The translations under genes and the position numbers were made by a program. Below, in pieces: positions 37,685-47,252 of a stretch of 64,000 bases of DNA (within the stretch, counting starts at the first letter, position 1; each line of letters starts with the position of its first letter). Below the pieces are notes generated by a model. The model was not told where the DNA came from, made no database searches, and saw nothing but the letters and a program-made list of their open reading frames with translations. Origin of the DNA: Candidatus Kryptonium sp. (GTDB taxonomy: Bacteria > Bacteroidota > Ignavibacteria > Kryptoniales > Kryptoniaceae); assembly GCA_025060635.1 (NCBI GenBank), contig JANXBN010000001.1, forward strand, positions 496,001 through 560,000. Reading direction: 5' to 3'.

Positions 37685-39715
37685 ATGGAGAGATTCAAAC
37701 TCGTTTCAAAATATAAACCAACTGGGGATCAGCCCAAGGCGATAAGAGAACTTACAGAAGGAATTTTGCGCGGAGAGAAGTATCAAACACTTCTTGGAGT
37801 CACAGGAAGTGGAAAGACTTTCACGCTTGCCCATGTGATCGCAAATGTTAATAAACCAACTCTTGTGATATCGCACAATAAGACACTGGCAGCGCAACTT
37901 TACGGTGAGTTTAAGTCTTTCTTTCCCGAAAATGTAGTTGAATTCTTCATAAGTTATTACGACTATTATCAGCCAGAGGCATACATTCCTGAAACTGACA
38001 CTTACATTGAGAAAGATGCTGCTGTAAATGATGAAATTGATAGACTTCGCTTGAAAGCAACAAGCGCCTTGCTTTCTGGAAGAAGAGATGTAATAATTGT
38101 TGCTTCTGTGAGTTGTATTTATAACATCGGTTCACCTGATGAGTATGTTAGACAAATTGTCAGCTTAAGAGAAGGTGATAAAATTGATAGAAATTCGCTG
38201 TTGTATAAACTTTTGGATATTCACTATGCAAGAAATGATATTGAATTTACGCGAGGGACTTTCAGAGTTAGGGGAGATATGGTTGAGATTTTGCCAGCAT
38301 ATGAGAATGAAAAGGGAATACGAATTGAATTTTTTGATGATGTCATTGAGAAAATTTACTATTTTGATAAATCAACGGGCAAAGTGATTGAGAGAGTTAG
38401 TGAAGTTGAGATTTATCCTGCGAAACACTTCATCATTGATAGACCGACACTTGAAAGAGCAATCAAGAGCATAGAAGAAGAGCTTGAACAGAGATTAGCA
38501 GAGCTTAGAGCCCAAGGGAAATTTCTTGAGGCACAACGGCTTGAAAGCAGGACAAGATTTGATATTGAAATGATGAGAGAAATTGGATATTGCAAAGGGA
38601 TAGAAAACTATTCAAGACATTTAACTGGAAGAAGACCGGGCGAAAGACCATATACCTTGATTGATTATTTCCCCAAAGATTATCTTTTGATAATTGATGA
38701 GTCCCATGTCACGATACCACAGCTTCGCGGGATGTACAATGGAGATAAATCACGAAAGGAAACTTTGGTTGAGCATGGTTTCAGGTTGCCGTCCGCACTT
38801 GACAATAGACCGTTGAAGTTTGAAGAGTTTGAATCACTTATAAACCAAGTTATATTTGTGAGCGCGACGCCGGGAGATTATGAGCTTGAAAAATGTAAAG
38901 GTGTTGTCGTTGAGCAGATAATAAGACCAACTGGGCTACTTGACCCAGAAGTTGTCGTGAAGCCAACGAAAAATCAAATTGATGATTTAATTCATGAAAT
39001 AAGAGAAAGGGTGAAGAGGAAAGAAAGAGTTCTTGTCACAACTTTAACCAAGCAAATGGCCGAAGACCTTGCGGAGTTTTTACAAGGTATAGGGATAAAG
39101 GTAAAATACATTCATTCAGACATTGATGCTCTTGAAAGGGTTGAGATTTTAAGAGATCTACGGCTTGGTGATTTTGATGTCCTTGTTGGTGTTAACCTTT
39201 TGCGCGAAGGTCTTGATTTGCCGGAAGTTTCACTCGTTGCGATTCTTGATGCTGATAAGGAAGGTTTCCTTCGCTCCGAAAGATCTCTTATTCAGATCGC
39301 AGGTAGAACCGCAAGAAATGTAAATGGCAAAGTCATACTCTATGCCGACAGGATCACTAAGTCAATGCAGAAAATGATAGACGAGACAAATAGGAGAAGG
39401 AAAATTCAAATGGAATATAACGAAAAACACGGAATTAAACCGCAAACAGTTTATAAAACAGTTCAGGATATACTTGCGACAACTATAGTGGCAGATGTTA
39501 AACCAAAGTATGAAGTAAAACCAAGAACAAGCATTTCAATTGTGACTGATATTCAGTTTAAATTTATGACCGTAGAACAGCAGGAAGAATTAATAGAACA
39601 GCTAGTTCAAGAGATGGTAAGCGCAGCGAAGGACCTTGAATTTGAAAGAGCAGCAGAAATAAGAGATGAAATTCAAAGATTAAGGGCTTTGATGAAAAAC
39701 CAAAATAAATCTTGA
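37685..39715 (+). CDS. uvrB: Excinuclease ABC subunit B
   Basis: Damage-verifying helicase of nucleotide excision repair; 676 residues. Walker [10 protein letters not shown] near residue 39, the beta-hairpin [16 protein letters not shown] of motif II, and QIAGRTARN of motif VI. A C-terminal UVR motif ([14 protein letters not shown]) contacts UvrC. First gene of a run with a lipoprotein, purC and a CPA2 antiporter; its promoter is not clear. Confidence 0.97.
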   Translation: MERFKLVSKYKPTGDQPKAIRELTEGILRGEKYQTLLGVTGSGKTFTLAHVIANVNKPTLVISHNKTLAAQLYGEFKSFFPENVVEFFISYYDYYQPEAYIPETDTYIEKDAAVNDEIDRLRLKATSALLSGRRDVIIVASVSCIYNIGSPDEYVRQIVSLREGDKIDRNSLLYKLLDIHYARNDIEFTRGTFRVRGDMVEILPAYENEKGIRIEFFDDVIEKIYYFDKSTGKVIERVSEVEIYPAKHFIIDRPTLERAIKSIEEELEQRLAELRAQGKFLEAQRLESRTRFDIEMMREIGYCKGIENYSRHLTGRRPGERPYTLIDYFPKDYLLIIDESHVTIPQLRGMYNGDKSRKETLVEHGFRLPSALDNRPLKFEEFESLINQVIFVSATPGDYELEKCKGVVVEQIIRPTGLLDPEVVVKPTKNQIDDLIHEIRERVKRKERVLVTTLTKQMAEDLAEFLQGIGIKVKYIHSDIDALERVEILRDLRLGDFDVLVGVNLLREGLDLPEVSLVAILDADKEGFLRSERSLIQIAGRTARNVNGKVILYADRITKSMQKMIDETNRRRKIQMEYNEKHGIKPQTVYKTVQDILATTIVADVKPKYEVKPRTSISIVTDIQFKFMTVEQQEELIEQLVQEMVSAAKDLEFERAAEIRDEIQRLRALMKNQNKS

Positions 39716-39723
39716 GGTTAAGC

Positions 39724-40188
39724 ATGAGAAAATTAATCTTTGTGTTATTAATTTTTCTTGTTGCTTGCTCAGAAAAACCACGGATGATTCCGCAGTCGCT
39801 TGGTAGGTTGAAACTTGAAAAATATATGCTCGGGAAGAACGCAAAGGAAATGATAAATCAGCTTCATATAAGCGGCGATGTAGCAAGCGATGAAAACGAA
39901 GTCGGTTTTTATTCATCCGATACTCTAAAAGCAACGCTTTATGTTTCCAAATTTAAGAATCCTGAAACAACTCAACAGAAGCTCTCTCAAATGCTTATGA
40001 AAATAGCTCACGGTGAAACGCCTTTTGTGCTTCACAATCAGGCAAATATATCAGGTAAGTCAATTTATATAATCCTCGGTATGGGACAATCTCACTATCT
40101 TTATGCTGATAAAGATAAATTAATATGGCTTTCTGCCGATTTTCCTGTATCTATTGAGGCATTGCATTCACTTCTAAAACAAAAATAG
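39724..40188 (+). CDS. Small predicted lipoprotein of unknown function
   Basis: 154 residues. A short signal peptide ends in the lipobox LVAC (cysteine about residue 15), after which the mature part is mixed alpha/beta with no family I recognise. ATG 39724 has GAGG upstream and is preferred over an in-frame TTG at 39712 that overlaps uvrB. It sits between uvrB and purC, spaced 8 and 11 nt, without an obvious functional link. Confidence 0.8.
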   Translation: MRKLIFVLLIFLVACSEKPRMIPQSLGRLKLEKYMLGKNAKEMINQLHISGDVASDENEVGFYSSDTLKATLYVSKFKNPETTQQKLSQMLMKIAHGETPFVLHNQANISGKSIYIILGMGQSHYLYADKDKLIWLSADFPVSIEALHSLLKQK

Positions 40189-40199
40189 GGGAAAGTTAT

Positions 40200-41108
40200 A
40201 TGTATAAACCGCTTTCACAAACCAACATACCTGAAGCAAAATTATTTAAGCGTGGTAAAGTCCGCGATATTTATGAGGTTGACGGCAAGTTCTTAATCGT
40301 TGCAACAGACAGGATCTCAGCTTTTGATGTCGTTTTACCGAATCCGATACCATATAAAGGTTATGTTTTAAATCAAATTTCTATCTTCTGGTTTGATTTT
40401 CTAAAAGATGTCGTGAAAAATCATTTTTTAACTTCAGATGTTGAAGAATTTCCAGAGGTTTTCAAGAAAAACTATGAGCAAGTCGCTTATCGTTCAATGC
40501 TTGTTAAAAAAGCAAAACCGCTTCCTGTTGAGTGCATAGTTAGAGGTTACATTTCTGGCTCCGCTTGGAAGGATTATAAAAGAAGTGGCGAGGTTTGTGG
40601 GATCAAACTTCCGCAAGGACTGAGGGAATCAGATAAACTTGAAGAACCGCTATTTACACCTTCAACCAAGGCGGAAACCGGACACGATGAGAATATCACT
40701 TTTGAAAAAGTTGTTGACCTTATCGGAAAAGAGCTTGCTGAAAAAGTTCGTGATTTGAGCTTAGAAATTTACATTAAAGCGGAGAAATATGCTCGTGAAA
40801 GAGGTATTATTATAGCAGATACAAAATTTGAATTCGGGCTTGATGAAAATGGCGAAGTGCTTTTGATAGATGAAGTTTTGACGCCAGATTCATCTCGCTT
40901 TTGGCCACTTTCGGATTATGAGCCAGGAAAATCGCAACCGTCGTTTGATAAACAGTATGTGCGAGATTATCTTGAATCAATAAATTGGGATAAACAACCA
41001 CCAGCGCCAGAACTTCCGACTGAAGTTATTGAGAAAACAAGCGAAAAATATCTTGAAGCGTATAGGTTGCTGACCGGCGAGGATTTGCTCAAGAGAATAA
41101 AGATTTGA
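40200..41108 (+). CDS. purC: Phosphoribosylaminoimidazole-succinocarboxamide synthase
   Basis: SAICAR synthase of purine biosynthesis, 302 residues, the longer yeast-like class rather than the 237-residue E. coli type. It has [52 protein letters not shown] and the C-terminal [12 protein letters not shown]. No other pur gene is nearby, so it is isolated in an unrelated operon. GGGGAAAG precedes ATG 40200. Confidence 0.96.
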   Translation: MYKPLSQTNIPEAKLFKRGKVRDIYEVDGKFLIVATDRISAFDVVLPNPIPYKGYVLNQISIFWFDFLKDVVKNHFLTSDVEEFPEVFKKNYEQVAYRSMLVKKAKPLPVECIVRGYISGSAWKDYKRSGEVCGIKLPQGLRESDKLEEPLFTPSTKAETGHDENITFEKVVDLIGKELAEKVRDLSLEIYIKAEKYARERGIIIADTKFEFGLDENGEVLLIDEVLTPDSSRFWPLSDYEPGKSQPSFDKQYVRDYLESINWDKQPPAPELPTEVIEKTSEKYLEAYRLLTGEDLLKRIKI

Positions 41109-41109
41109 A

Positions 41110-43083
41110 ATGGGAACGGAGGAATTCTTAAAGACATTTGTTGTGATTTTTGGGCTTTCGGTTTTAATAGTTTACTTTCTTCACAGGATCAGAGTGCCTT
41201 CTATCATAGGATTTTTAATTTCAGGTATAATAGCTGGACCATATGGGATTAGGCTTGTTAAAGATGTGAATATGGTTGAAATTTTCGCTGAGATAGGGGT
41301 TGTATTGCTTTTATTTGTCCTTGGCATAGAGCTTTCACCTGCGAAACTGTTTGAGATGCGAAGATTTGTTTTCCTTGCTGGTGGTCTGCAGCTTTTGTTT
41401 ACATCTTTTCTTGTTGTGGTGCTGTCTTCGCTTTTTCTGCCTTTGAAAGTTGCGGTTTTTGCGGGCGTGGTCGTCGCTTTAAGTAGTACGGCGATAATTC
41501 TGAAATATCTTGTTGATAAGGGCGAGGTTGATACTCCGCATGGTAAAGTGATCATTGGAATTTTAATTTTTCAAGATTTGATAGCGGTTCTTGCAACTGG
41601 ATTTGTTCCTTTCCTTTCTGGCGAGAATTTCAAGATAAATGAATTTTTATTAAAAATCGCCTTATCTGTCTTGATTGTTTTTGTGGTTCTTTGGGCTTCG
41701 CGAAAGCTTGTGCCAGTTTTACTTTTTCAAATTGTAAAGTCAAGAATAAGAGATCTGTTTATAGTTTCGGTGTTGTTTCTGTGTTTCAGTGTCGCTTTGA
41801 TTATATCCGAGATCGGGTTTTCGCTTGCTTTCGGAGCTTTTCTTGCTGGACTTTTGATTTCTGAATCTGAATATGCACATCAGGTAACAGCGGACATAAT
41901 TCCATTCAGAGAAAGCTTTATGGCTATATTTTTTATATCCATTGGAATGCTTTTCAATGCCGATTTTATAGGCAAAAATCTTTTTAATGTGGTCATAATT
42001 TCTGCGTTGGTGATGTTGATAAAATTAATCGGCACATTTGCAAGCGTAGCATTAGCAGGTGGTGGTTCAAGGGTTTCGTTGATTTCTGCTTTCGCGCTGT
42101 CCCAAATTAGTGAATTTTCGTTCGTTTTAATTTTGCTTGGTAAAGCAGGCAAGGTGATCAGTGAAGATATGTATAATTTGTTCATATCTGTCTCAATAAT
42201 CACGATGATTCTTTCACCTATTTTGCTTGTCTATGCTCCGAGGATTTCGCAGTTTATGGAAAAGCATATCAAGCTCCGAGGAAAGTTGTTTGAGGATGTC
42301 GGAAAGGTAGATAAATTTGAAGATCATGTTATAATCGTTGGATTTGGTTTGAACGGCAGAAATGTCGCAAAGGCGTTGAGAGCAATTGGAGTTCCATATG
42401 TGATTTTAGAACTTAACATCGTTACTGTTAAAAAAATGCGCGAACAAGGTGAGCGAATTTATCACGGCGATGCGACAAGCGTTGATGTATTAAGAAAAGT
42501 TGGGATTGATAAAGCAAGATTAATAGTTGTGGTGATCTCAGATCCAGTCTCTGCAAGAAAAATTGTCTCGCTTGCTCGCTTTGAAAATCCAAATATATAT
42601 ATAATCGTTAGAACGAGATATGTTACGGAAATTGAAGAGTTAAAAAAGCTCGGAGCGAATGAGGTTATACCTGAGGAATTTGAGACATCAATAGAGATAA
42701 TATCAAGGGTCTTGAACTATTTCAACCTGCCGATGAACTTGGTAAAGGAATACGCAAGTCAGTTAAGAAAAGATACCTATAAAGCGTTAAGAGGGCTTGA
42801 GGTTAAGATTGATAAACTAGTTAACAGCTCTGAACTTTTGAGGCAGATTGACATTACGACTTTTATCGTCGGACCGAACTCAAGAGCGAAGGGTAGATCT
42901 ATTTCAGAGCTGAATTTGAAAAACCAAACTGGTGTATTAATAATTGCGGTTCAACGCGGCGATGAAATTATTACGAATCCATCCTCCGATTTTGTTTTTG
43001 AAGTTGGAGACATAATGTTTGTAATCGGAAATTGGAATGAAATTGAAAGAGCAATTGAGTTTCTTGAGGGTGAACAAATTTGA
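41110..43083 (+). CDS. CPA2-family cation:proton antiporter with TrkA regulatory domains
   Basis: 657 residues. About 12-13 membrane helices (residues 5-385) carry the Na+/H+ exchanger fold, including PSIIGFLISGIIAGPYGIR and ELSPAKL. A Rossmann TrkA-N domain (HVIIVGFGLNGRNVAKALRA, near residue 413) and a TrkA-C domain at the C-terminus follow. It resembles KefB/KefC-type potassium efflux systems and RosB-like proteins, gated by nucleotide; the transported ion is not certain. It starts 1 nt after the purC stop. Confidence 0.92.
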   Translation: MGTEEFLKTFVVIFGLSVLIVYFLHRIRVPSIIGFLISGIIAGPYGIRLVKDVNMVEIFAEIGVVLLLFVLGIELSPAKLFEMRRFVFLAGGLQLLFTSFLVVVLSSLFLPLKVAVFAGVVVALSSTAIILKYLVDKGEVDTPHGKVIIGILIFQDLIAVLATGFVPFLSGENFKINEFLLKIALSVLIVFVVLWASRKLVPVLLFQIVKSRIRDLFIVSVLFLCFSVALIISEIGFSLAFGAFLAGLLISESEYAHQVTADIIPFRESFMAIFFISIGMLFNADFIGKNLFNVVIISALVMLIKLIGTFASVALAGGGSRVSLISAFALSQISEFSFVLILLGKAGKVISEDMYNLFISVSIITMILSPILLVYAPRISQFMEKHIKLRGKLFEDVGKVDKFEDHVIIVGFGLNGRNVAKALRAIGVPYVILELNIVTVKKMREQGERIYHGDATSVDVLRKVGIDKARLIVVVISDPVSARKIVSLARFENPNIYIIVRTRYVTEIEELKKLGANEVIPEEFETSIEIISRVLNYFNLPMNLVKEYASQLRKDTYKALRGLEVKIDKLVNSSELLRQIDITTFIVGPNSRAKGRSISELNLKNQTGVLIIAVQRGDEIITNPSSDFVFEVGDIMFVIGNWNEIERAIEFLEGEQI

Positions 43084-43091
43084 TTTTGAAG

Positions 43092-43553
43092 ATGTCAAAA
43101 GCGGAAAGAAAAATTTATGTCGTTGTTCTTTTTATTGTTGTCTTGTTCAATTTTTTGGTCGTGAGCCCGGTAATTTTTGAAAATGTCGGACTCGGTGGAT
43201 TTTCAGGGCTTGCCTATCGTTTTTTCAGTCCTATATGTCATCAGAATGAATTTGGAAGTTTTCATATAAATGGGATCAAGCTCGCTGCTTGCTCAAGGTG
43301 TAGCTTAATTTATCTTGGTGCATTAGTTGGAGTTTTAATTTTCCCGTTCTTAAAGCGAAAGGATCTTTTGGAAAGAAGTAATTTTTTGCTTGTCCTTGCT
43401 TTGATGCCATCTGCGATTGAATTTTCGCTTGAAAAATTCCTTGATGTTAATTTCGGGAGTGTCAAAGTTTTGGTCTCGCTTTGGCTTGGAGGAGTTGCTG
43501 GAGCGGTGTTAACATCACAATTTGTTGATATGTTTTCAAGCCGAAAATCGTAG
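43092..43553 (+). CDS. DUF2085 membrane protein
   Basis: 153 residues, four predicted helices. It carries the DUF2085 hallmarks FFSPICHQNEFGSF and LAACSRCSLIYLGALVG (conserved Cys/His possibly binding a metal or heme). Function unknown. ATG 43092 chosen; TTG 43080 overlapping the antiporter stop is possible. The following 161 nt contain only a doubtful ORF and the promoter of the next operon. Confidence 0.85.
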   Translation: MSKAERKIYVVVLFIVVLFNFLVVSPVIFENVGLGGFSGLAYRFFSPICHQNEFGSFHINGIKLAACSRCSLIYLGALVGVLIFPFLKRKDLLERSNFLLVLALMPSAIEFSLEKFLDVNFGSVKVLVSLWLGGVAGAVLTSQFVDMFSSRKS

Positions 43554-43658
43554 GATGGATGTTTTAAGAAAGCATTCAATGAATATAACTCGGGGGGATA
43601 GTCTTAAACGAGTTTTTGGCGCTAAAAATTGGACAATTTTTGAATGGATTTTTTATCG

Positions 43659-43690
43659 TTTGACATTTGCACTTATCTTAATTATCTTTA
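43659..43690 (+). promoter_or_regulatory. Promoter of the glcD operon
   Basis: TTTG (43659-43662), 20 nt, TATCTTTA (43683-43690). It also reads as a sigma70-like TTGACA, 17 nt, TATCTT. The predicted leader is about 18 nt to ATG 43715, with no Shine-Dalgarno. Confidence 0.7.
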
Positions 43691-43714
43691 AGTTAGAAAA
43701 AACTTTCAACGCAT

Positions 43715-45163
43715 ATGGACGCAAAAGTAATTCGTCGGCTTGAGGAGATCGTCGGAAAAGAAAAAGTTCTAACTTCAATAGAAAATAGAATAGCTTACTC
43801 ATACGACGCAACGCCTGCACTTGCAGGTTTGCCGGACGCGATCGTGATTCCAGAAACTCCAGAGCATGTTTCTCAGATTTTGAAACTTGCGAACGAAGAA
43901 AAATTCATCGTTGTGCCGCGGGGTTCTGGCACTGGTTTAAGCGGTGGCTCTGTCCCTTCGTCAAATTCAATTGTCTTGTTGATGAATAGATGGAGAAAAA
44001 TTCTTGAAATTGATAAGGAGAATTTAACTGCGCTTGTTGAACCAGGAGTGATAACTGCGCAACTTCACCAAGAGGTTGAAAAATATGGCTTATTTTATCC
44101 GCCTGATCCTGGGAGTATGACTATTTCCACAATTGGTGGAAATGTTGCTGAAAACGCTGGTGGATTGAGAGGTTTAAAATACGGTGTTACGAAAAATTAT
44201 GTTCTTGGGCTTGAGGTCGTTCTCCCAACAGGTGAGATAATAAATATCGGCGGGAAAAATGTTAAAGATGTCGCTGGTTATAATTTGAAAGATGTTTTGA
44301 TTGGATCAGAGGGAACGCTTGGGGTTTTCACAAAGATTTTGTTGAAGCTTATACCGAAACCGCAATCTTCAAGGACATTGCTTGCATTTTTTAATTCAAT
44401 AAAAGAAGCTGGAAAAACCGTTGCAGATATAATTGCAAGTCATATCACACCAGCAACTCTTGAGTTTCTTGATAACACGACAATAAGATGTGTTGAGGAT
44501 TATGCTCGTCTTGGTTTGCCGACGAATGCTGGTGCCTTGCTGTTAATTGAGGTTGATGGTCATCCAGCTCAAGTTGAGGAAGAATCAGAGAAGATAGAGA
44601 AGATCTGTGTTAAGAACGGAGCAACTGATTATAAAATAGCAAAATCTGAAAATGAAGCTTTGAAGCTTAAAACCGCAAGGCGATCCGCTTTTGCTGCGCT
44701 TGCCCGTGTTAAACCTACAACGATACTTGAAGACGCAACTGTTCCAAGAAGCTTCGTTCCAGAGATGGTTGAGAAAATTCAAGAAATAGCAAATAAACAT
44801 CAAATCATCATTGGAAATTTCGGTCATGCTGGCGATGGAAATCTACATCCGACAGCGCTAACCGATGAAAGGGATAAAGAAGAAATGAAGAAAGTTGAAA
44901 TGGCGTTTGAAGAAATTTTTGATTACGCGATCAAACTTGGTGGAACTATCACAGGTGAGCATGGCGTTGGGCTTGCGAAGAAGAAATTTCTTGAAAAACA
45001 ATTTGCCGAGCCAGCGATTGAGTTTATGAGGAACATTAAACGAGTTCTTGATCCAAATGGAATATTAAATACAGGTAAAATTTTTGAACTCAAACCACGA
45101 TGTGAGGGACGCCTTCCGTCATCAAGGGAACAGATTGAAAAATATGCCAATTTATGGACTTAA
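43715..45163 (+). CDS. glcD: FAD-linked oxidase, glycolate/D-lactate dehydrogenase subunit GlcD type
   Basis: 482 residues. PCMH-type FAD-binding domain with VVPRGSGTGLSGGSVPS (about 67-83) and PGSMTISTIGGNVAENAGG. The C-terminal substrate domain has GNFGHAGDGNLHPT and TGEHGVGLAKKKFL. Oxidises a 2-hydroxy acid (glycolate or D-lactate) and passes electrons to the iron-sulphur partner encoded next. No separate GlcE is present, so a two-subunit enzyme or a D-lactate dehydrogenase is likely. Confidence 0.93.
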   Translation: MDAKVIRRLEEIVGKEKVLTSIENRIAYSYDATPALAGLPDAIVIPETPEHVSQILKLANEEKFIVVPRGSGTGLSGGSVPSSNSIVLLMNRWRKILEIDKENLTALVEPGVITAQLHQEVEKYGLFYPPDPGSMTISTIGGNVAENAGGLRGLKYGVTKNYVLGLEVVLPTGEIINIGGKNVKDVAGYNLKDVLIGSEGTLGVFTKILLKLIPKPQSSRTLLAFFNSIKEAGKTVADIIASHITPATLEFLDNTTIRCVEDYARLGLPTNAGALLLIEVDGHPAQVEEESEKIEKICVKNGATDYKIAKSENEALKLKTARRSAFAALARVKPTTILEDATVPRSFVPEMVEKIQEIANKHQIIIGNFGHAGDGNLHPTALTDERDKEEMKKVEMAFEEIFDYAIKLGGTITGEHGVGLAKKKFLEKQFAEPAIEFMRNIKRVLDPNGILNTGKIFELKPRCEGRLPSSREQIEKYANLWT

Positions 45164-45181
45164 CAAAAAGATGGTATTTAA

Positions 45182-46513
45182 ATGAAAGATTTAAAAATTC
45201 CATCGGATCTCATTGTTCAATGTATGCACTGTGGGATGTGTTTGCCTGTTTGTCCGACTTACAATTTGAACTTTCTTGAGAAATCTTCACCAAGAGGAAG
45301 AATACGACTTATCAAAGAAGTAGAGGACGGAGCTTTGCCAATTACCGACGATTTTATAGACGAGATGTATTTTTGTCTTGATTGCCAAGCTTGTCAAACA
45401 GTTTGTCCAGCAGGCGTTAAGTATGGCAAACTTGTTGAAAGCGCGAGAATAAAAATTTTTGAACTTGGGTTTGATAGGCAAGCGTTGGTTAAAAAGATGA
45501 TTTTCAGAATCGTGTTTGCTTCAAAATTCGTTTTCAAGATGATCGCGCGATTTGTGAAACTTTATCAAAAAAGTATAAGCAAGTTCATTCGCAAGATTAA
45601 AATTGACCGAGTGCTACCTGAAAAACTAATTCGCGTTGAAGAACTTGCGCCGAAAATATCTGATAAGTTTTCAGATGAGATTTTGCCAGAGATCTTGAAG
45701 CCGAACGGAGAAGCAAAATATAAAGTTGGATTTCTAACAGGTTGCTTTATGAATGTTATGTATTCAGAAATTAACATTGATTCCGTTGAAGTTTTGCTTG
45801 AAAATATGTGTGAGGTCTACATCCCGAGGAACCAAGCTTGTTGTGGTTCTGTGATGGCTCATTACGGAGATATTAAGATAGCGAAGGAACTTGCGAAGAA
45901 AAATATAATTGAATTTTCAAAATATAAACTTGATGCTATCGTTGTGAATTCAGCTGGGTGTGGGGCTTTTATGAAAGAGTATGGCGAACTTTTCAAAGAT
46001 GAGAAAGATGAATCTTTGCGTGAAAAAGCCGAAAACATAAGTGAAATAACGAAAGATATAAACGAGTTTTTATATGAAATTGGCTTCAAAAAGCCAAATG
46101 CTGAACTTGATTTGAAAGTTACATATCACGATGCCTGTCATCTTGCACATACACAAAAGATAACTTCACAACCGAGGGAAATAATAAAATCAATTCCCGG
46201 AGTTAAATTTGTTGAACTAAACGAATCAACCTGGTGCTGTGGTAGCGCTGGGATTTATAACATACTCAGATACGAGGACTCTATGAAAATACTTGATAGG
46301 AAGATAAAAAACATACTTGAAACCAACGCTGAAATTGTTTTGACCGCAAACCCAGGTTGCCACGCTCAAATTGAATATGGACTTAAAAAAGCTGGAGTTA
46401 ATATGAAAGTTATGCATCCTATCTCGCTTTTGAACATTGCTTATAAGATGATGAAAAATTTGGACAAAGATTTAGTGGAAAGTTATAATGAGATTTTGAG
46501 GAATCGGGATTAA
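45182..46513 (+). CDS. glcF: Iron-sulphur subunit, GlcF/CCG-domain type
   Basis: 443 residues. Two 4Fe-4S motifs with cysteines at 14/17/20/24 (CMHCGMCLPVCP) and 65/68/71/75 (CLDCQACQTVCP). Two CCG domains follow (GCFMN ... ACCGSVMAHYG; YHDACHLAHTQ ... WCCGSAG), which in relatives hold a further cluster. It transfers electrons from the GlcD subunit toward the quinone pool at the inner membrane. It begins 18 nt after glcD. Confidence 0.93.
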   Translation: MKDLKIPSDLIVQCMHCGMCLPVCPTYNLNFLEKSSPRGRIRLIKEVEDGALPITDDFIDEMYFCLDCQACQTVCPAGVKYGKLVESARIKIFELGFDRQALVKKMIFRIVFASKFVFKMIARFVKLYQKSISKFIRKIKIDRVLPEKLIRVEELAPKISDKFSDEILPEILKPNGEAKYKVGFLTGCFMNVMYSEINIDSVEVLLENMCEVYIPRNQACCGSVMAHYGDIKIAKELAKKNIIEFSKYKLDAIVVNSAGCGAFMKEYGELFKDEKDESLREKAENISEITKDINEFLYEIGFKKPNAELDLKVTYHDACHLAHTQKITSQPREIIKSIPGVKFVELNESTWCCGSAGIYNILRYEDSMKILDRKIKNILETNAEIVLTANPGCHAQIEYGLKKAGVNMKVMHPISLLNIAYKMMKNLDKDLVESYNEILRNRD

Positions 46514-46526
46514 AAAACAAAACTTA

Positions 46527-47222
46527 ATGGAGGAAAACGAATTGATCCCGCTAAAAGATACTATACCATCACGAAGTTATCCTATAGTCACTTTGACTTT
46601 AATAACTGTGAATGTCTTGGTTTTCTTGTTTGAGCTTTCGCTTGGGGAAAGCTTGTCGGAGTTTTTTGATATCTTCGGTGTCGTGCCAGCAACATATTTT
46701 GAACTAAGGGAATCTGGCGCTCCTTTTCTGCTGATTTATTATCCGTTTTTTACATCAATGTTTTTGCACGGTGGATGGATGCATTTAATCGGAAATATGA
46801 TTTATTTGTGGGTTTTCGGCGATAATGTTGAAGATAGGATGGGACATTTTAGGTATCTTTTGTTTTATGTTCTTTGTGGAGTTGCAGCGGGGTTGGCGCA
46901 TGTTTATACCAATCCGCATTCTGAAATTCCGGCGGTTGGAGCAAGTGGCGCAATATCTGGTGTACTCGGTGCTTATTTTGTTCTATTTCCTCATTCAAGG
47001 GTTATAACTTTAATTCCGATTTTCTTTTTCTTTGATTTAGTTGAAATTTCTGCATTTGTTTTTCTCGGTTTGTGGTTTTTGATTCAGTTTTTTAGTGGCG
47101 TTGCCTCACTTGGTGCTGCAACTTACGCAACATCTGGCGGAGTTGCATGGTGGGCTCATATCGGGGGATTTGTCGCCGGGTTTTTGCTATCGTTTGTATT
47201 TGCAAGAAGAGGTCGTTATTAA
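46527..47222 (+). CDS. Rhomboid-family intramembrane serine protease
   Basis: 231 residues, six to seven helices. The catalytic serine lies in VGASGAISG (S140) and the catalytic histidine in WWAHIGGFVAG (H211). The HGGWMHLIGNMIYLWVFGD segment matches the rhomboid L1/TM2 region. A long hydrophobic insertion precedes the histidine helix. Substrates unknown; the gene sits 13 nt after glcF. Confidence 0.93.
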   Translation: MEENELIPLKDTIPSRSYPIVTLTLITVNVLVFLFELSLGESLSEFFDIFGVVPATYFELRESGAPFLLIYYPFFTSMFLHGGWMHLIGNMIYLWVFGDNVEDRMGHFRYLLFYVLCGVAAGLAHVYTNPHSEIPAVGASGAISGVLGAYFVLFPHSRVITLIPIFFFFDLVEISAFVFLGLWFLIQFFSGVASLGAATYATSGGVAWWAHIGGFVAGFLLSFVFARRGRY

Positions 47223-47252
47223 AAAATCCAAAAATTTAAAAAGGAGGCAACA

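Noticed and set aside
43522-43743. Possible 60-73 residue ORF after the DUF2085 gene
   Set aside because: It contains the promoter of glcD (43659-43690), overlaps the glcD start, and resembles no family.
47189-47220. TTTG-N20-TATTAAAA before the eRF1-like gene
   Set aside because: The -7 box lacks the TTT core and lies at the end of the rhomboid gene; chance match likely.
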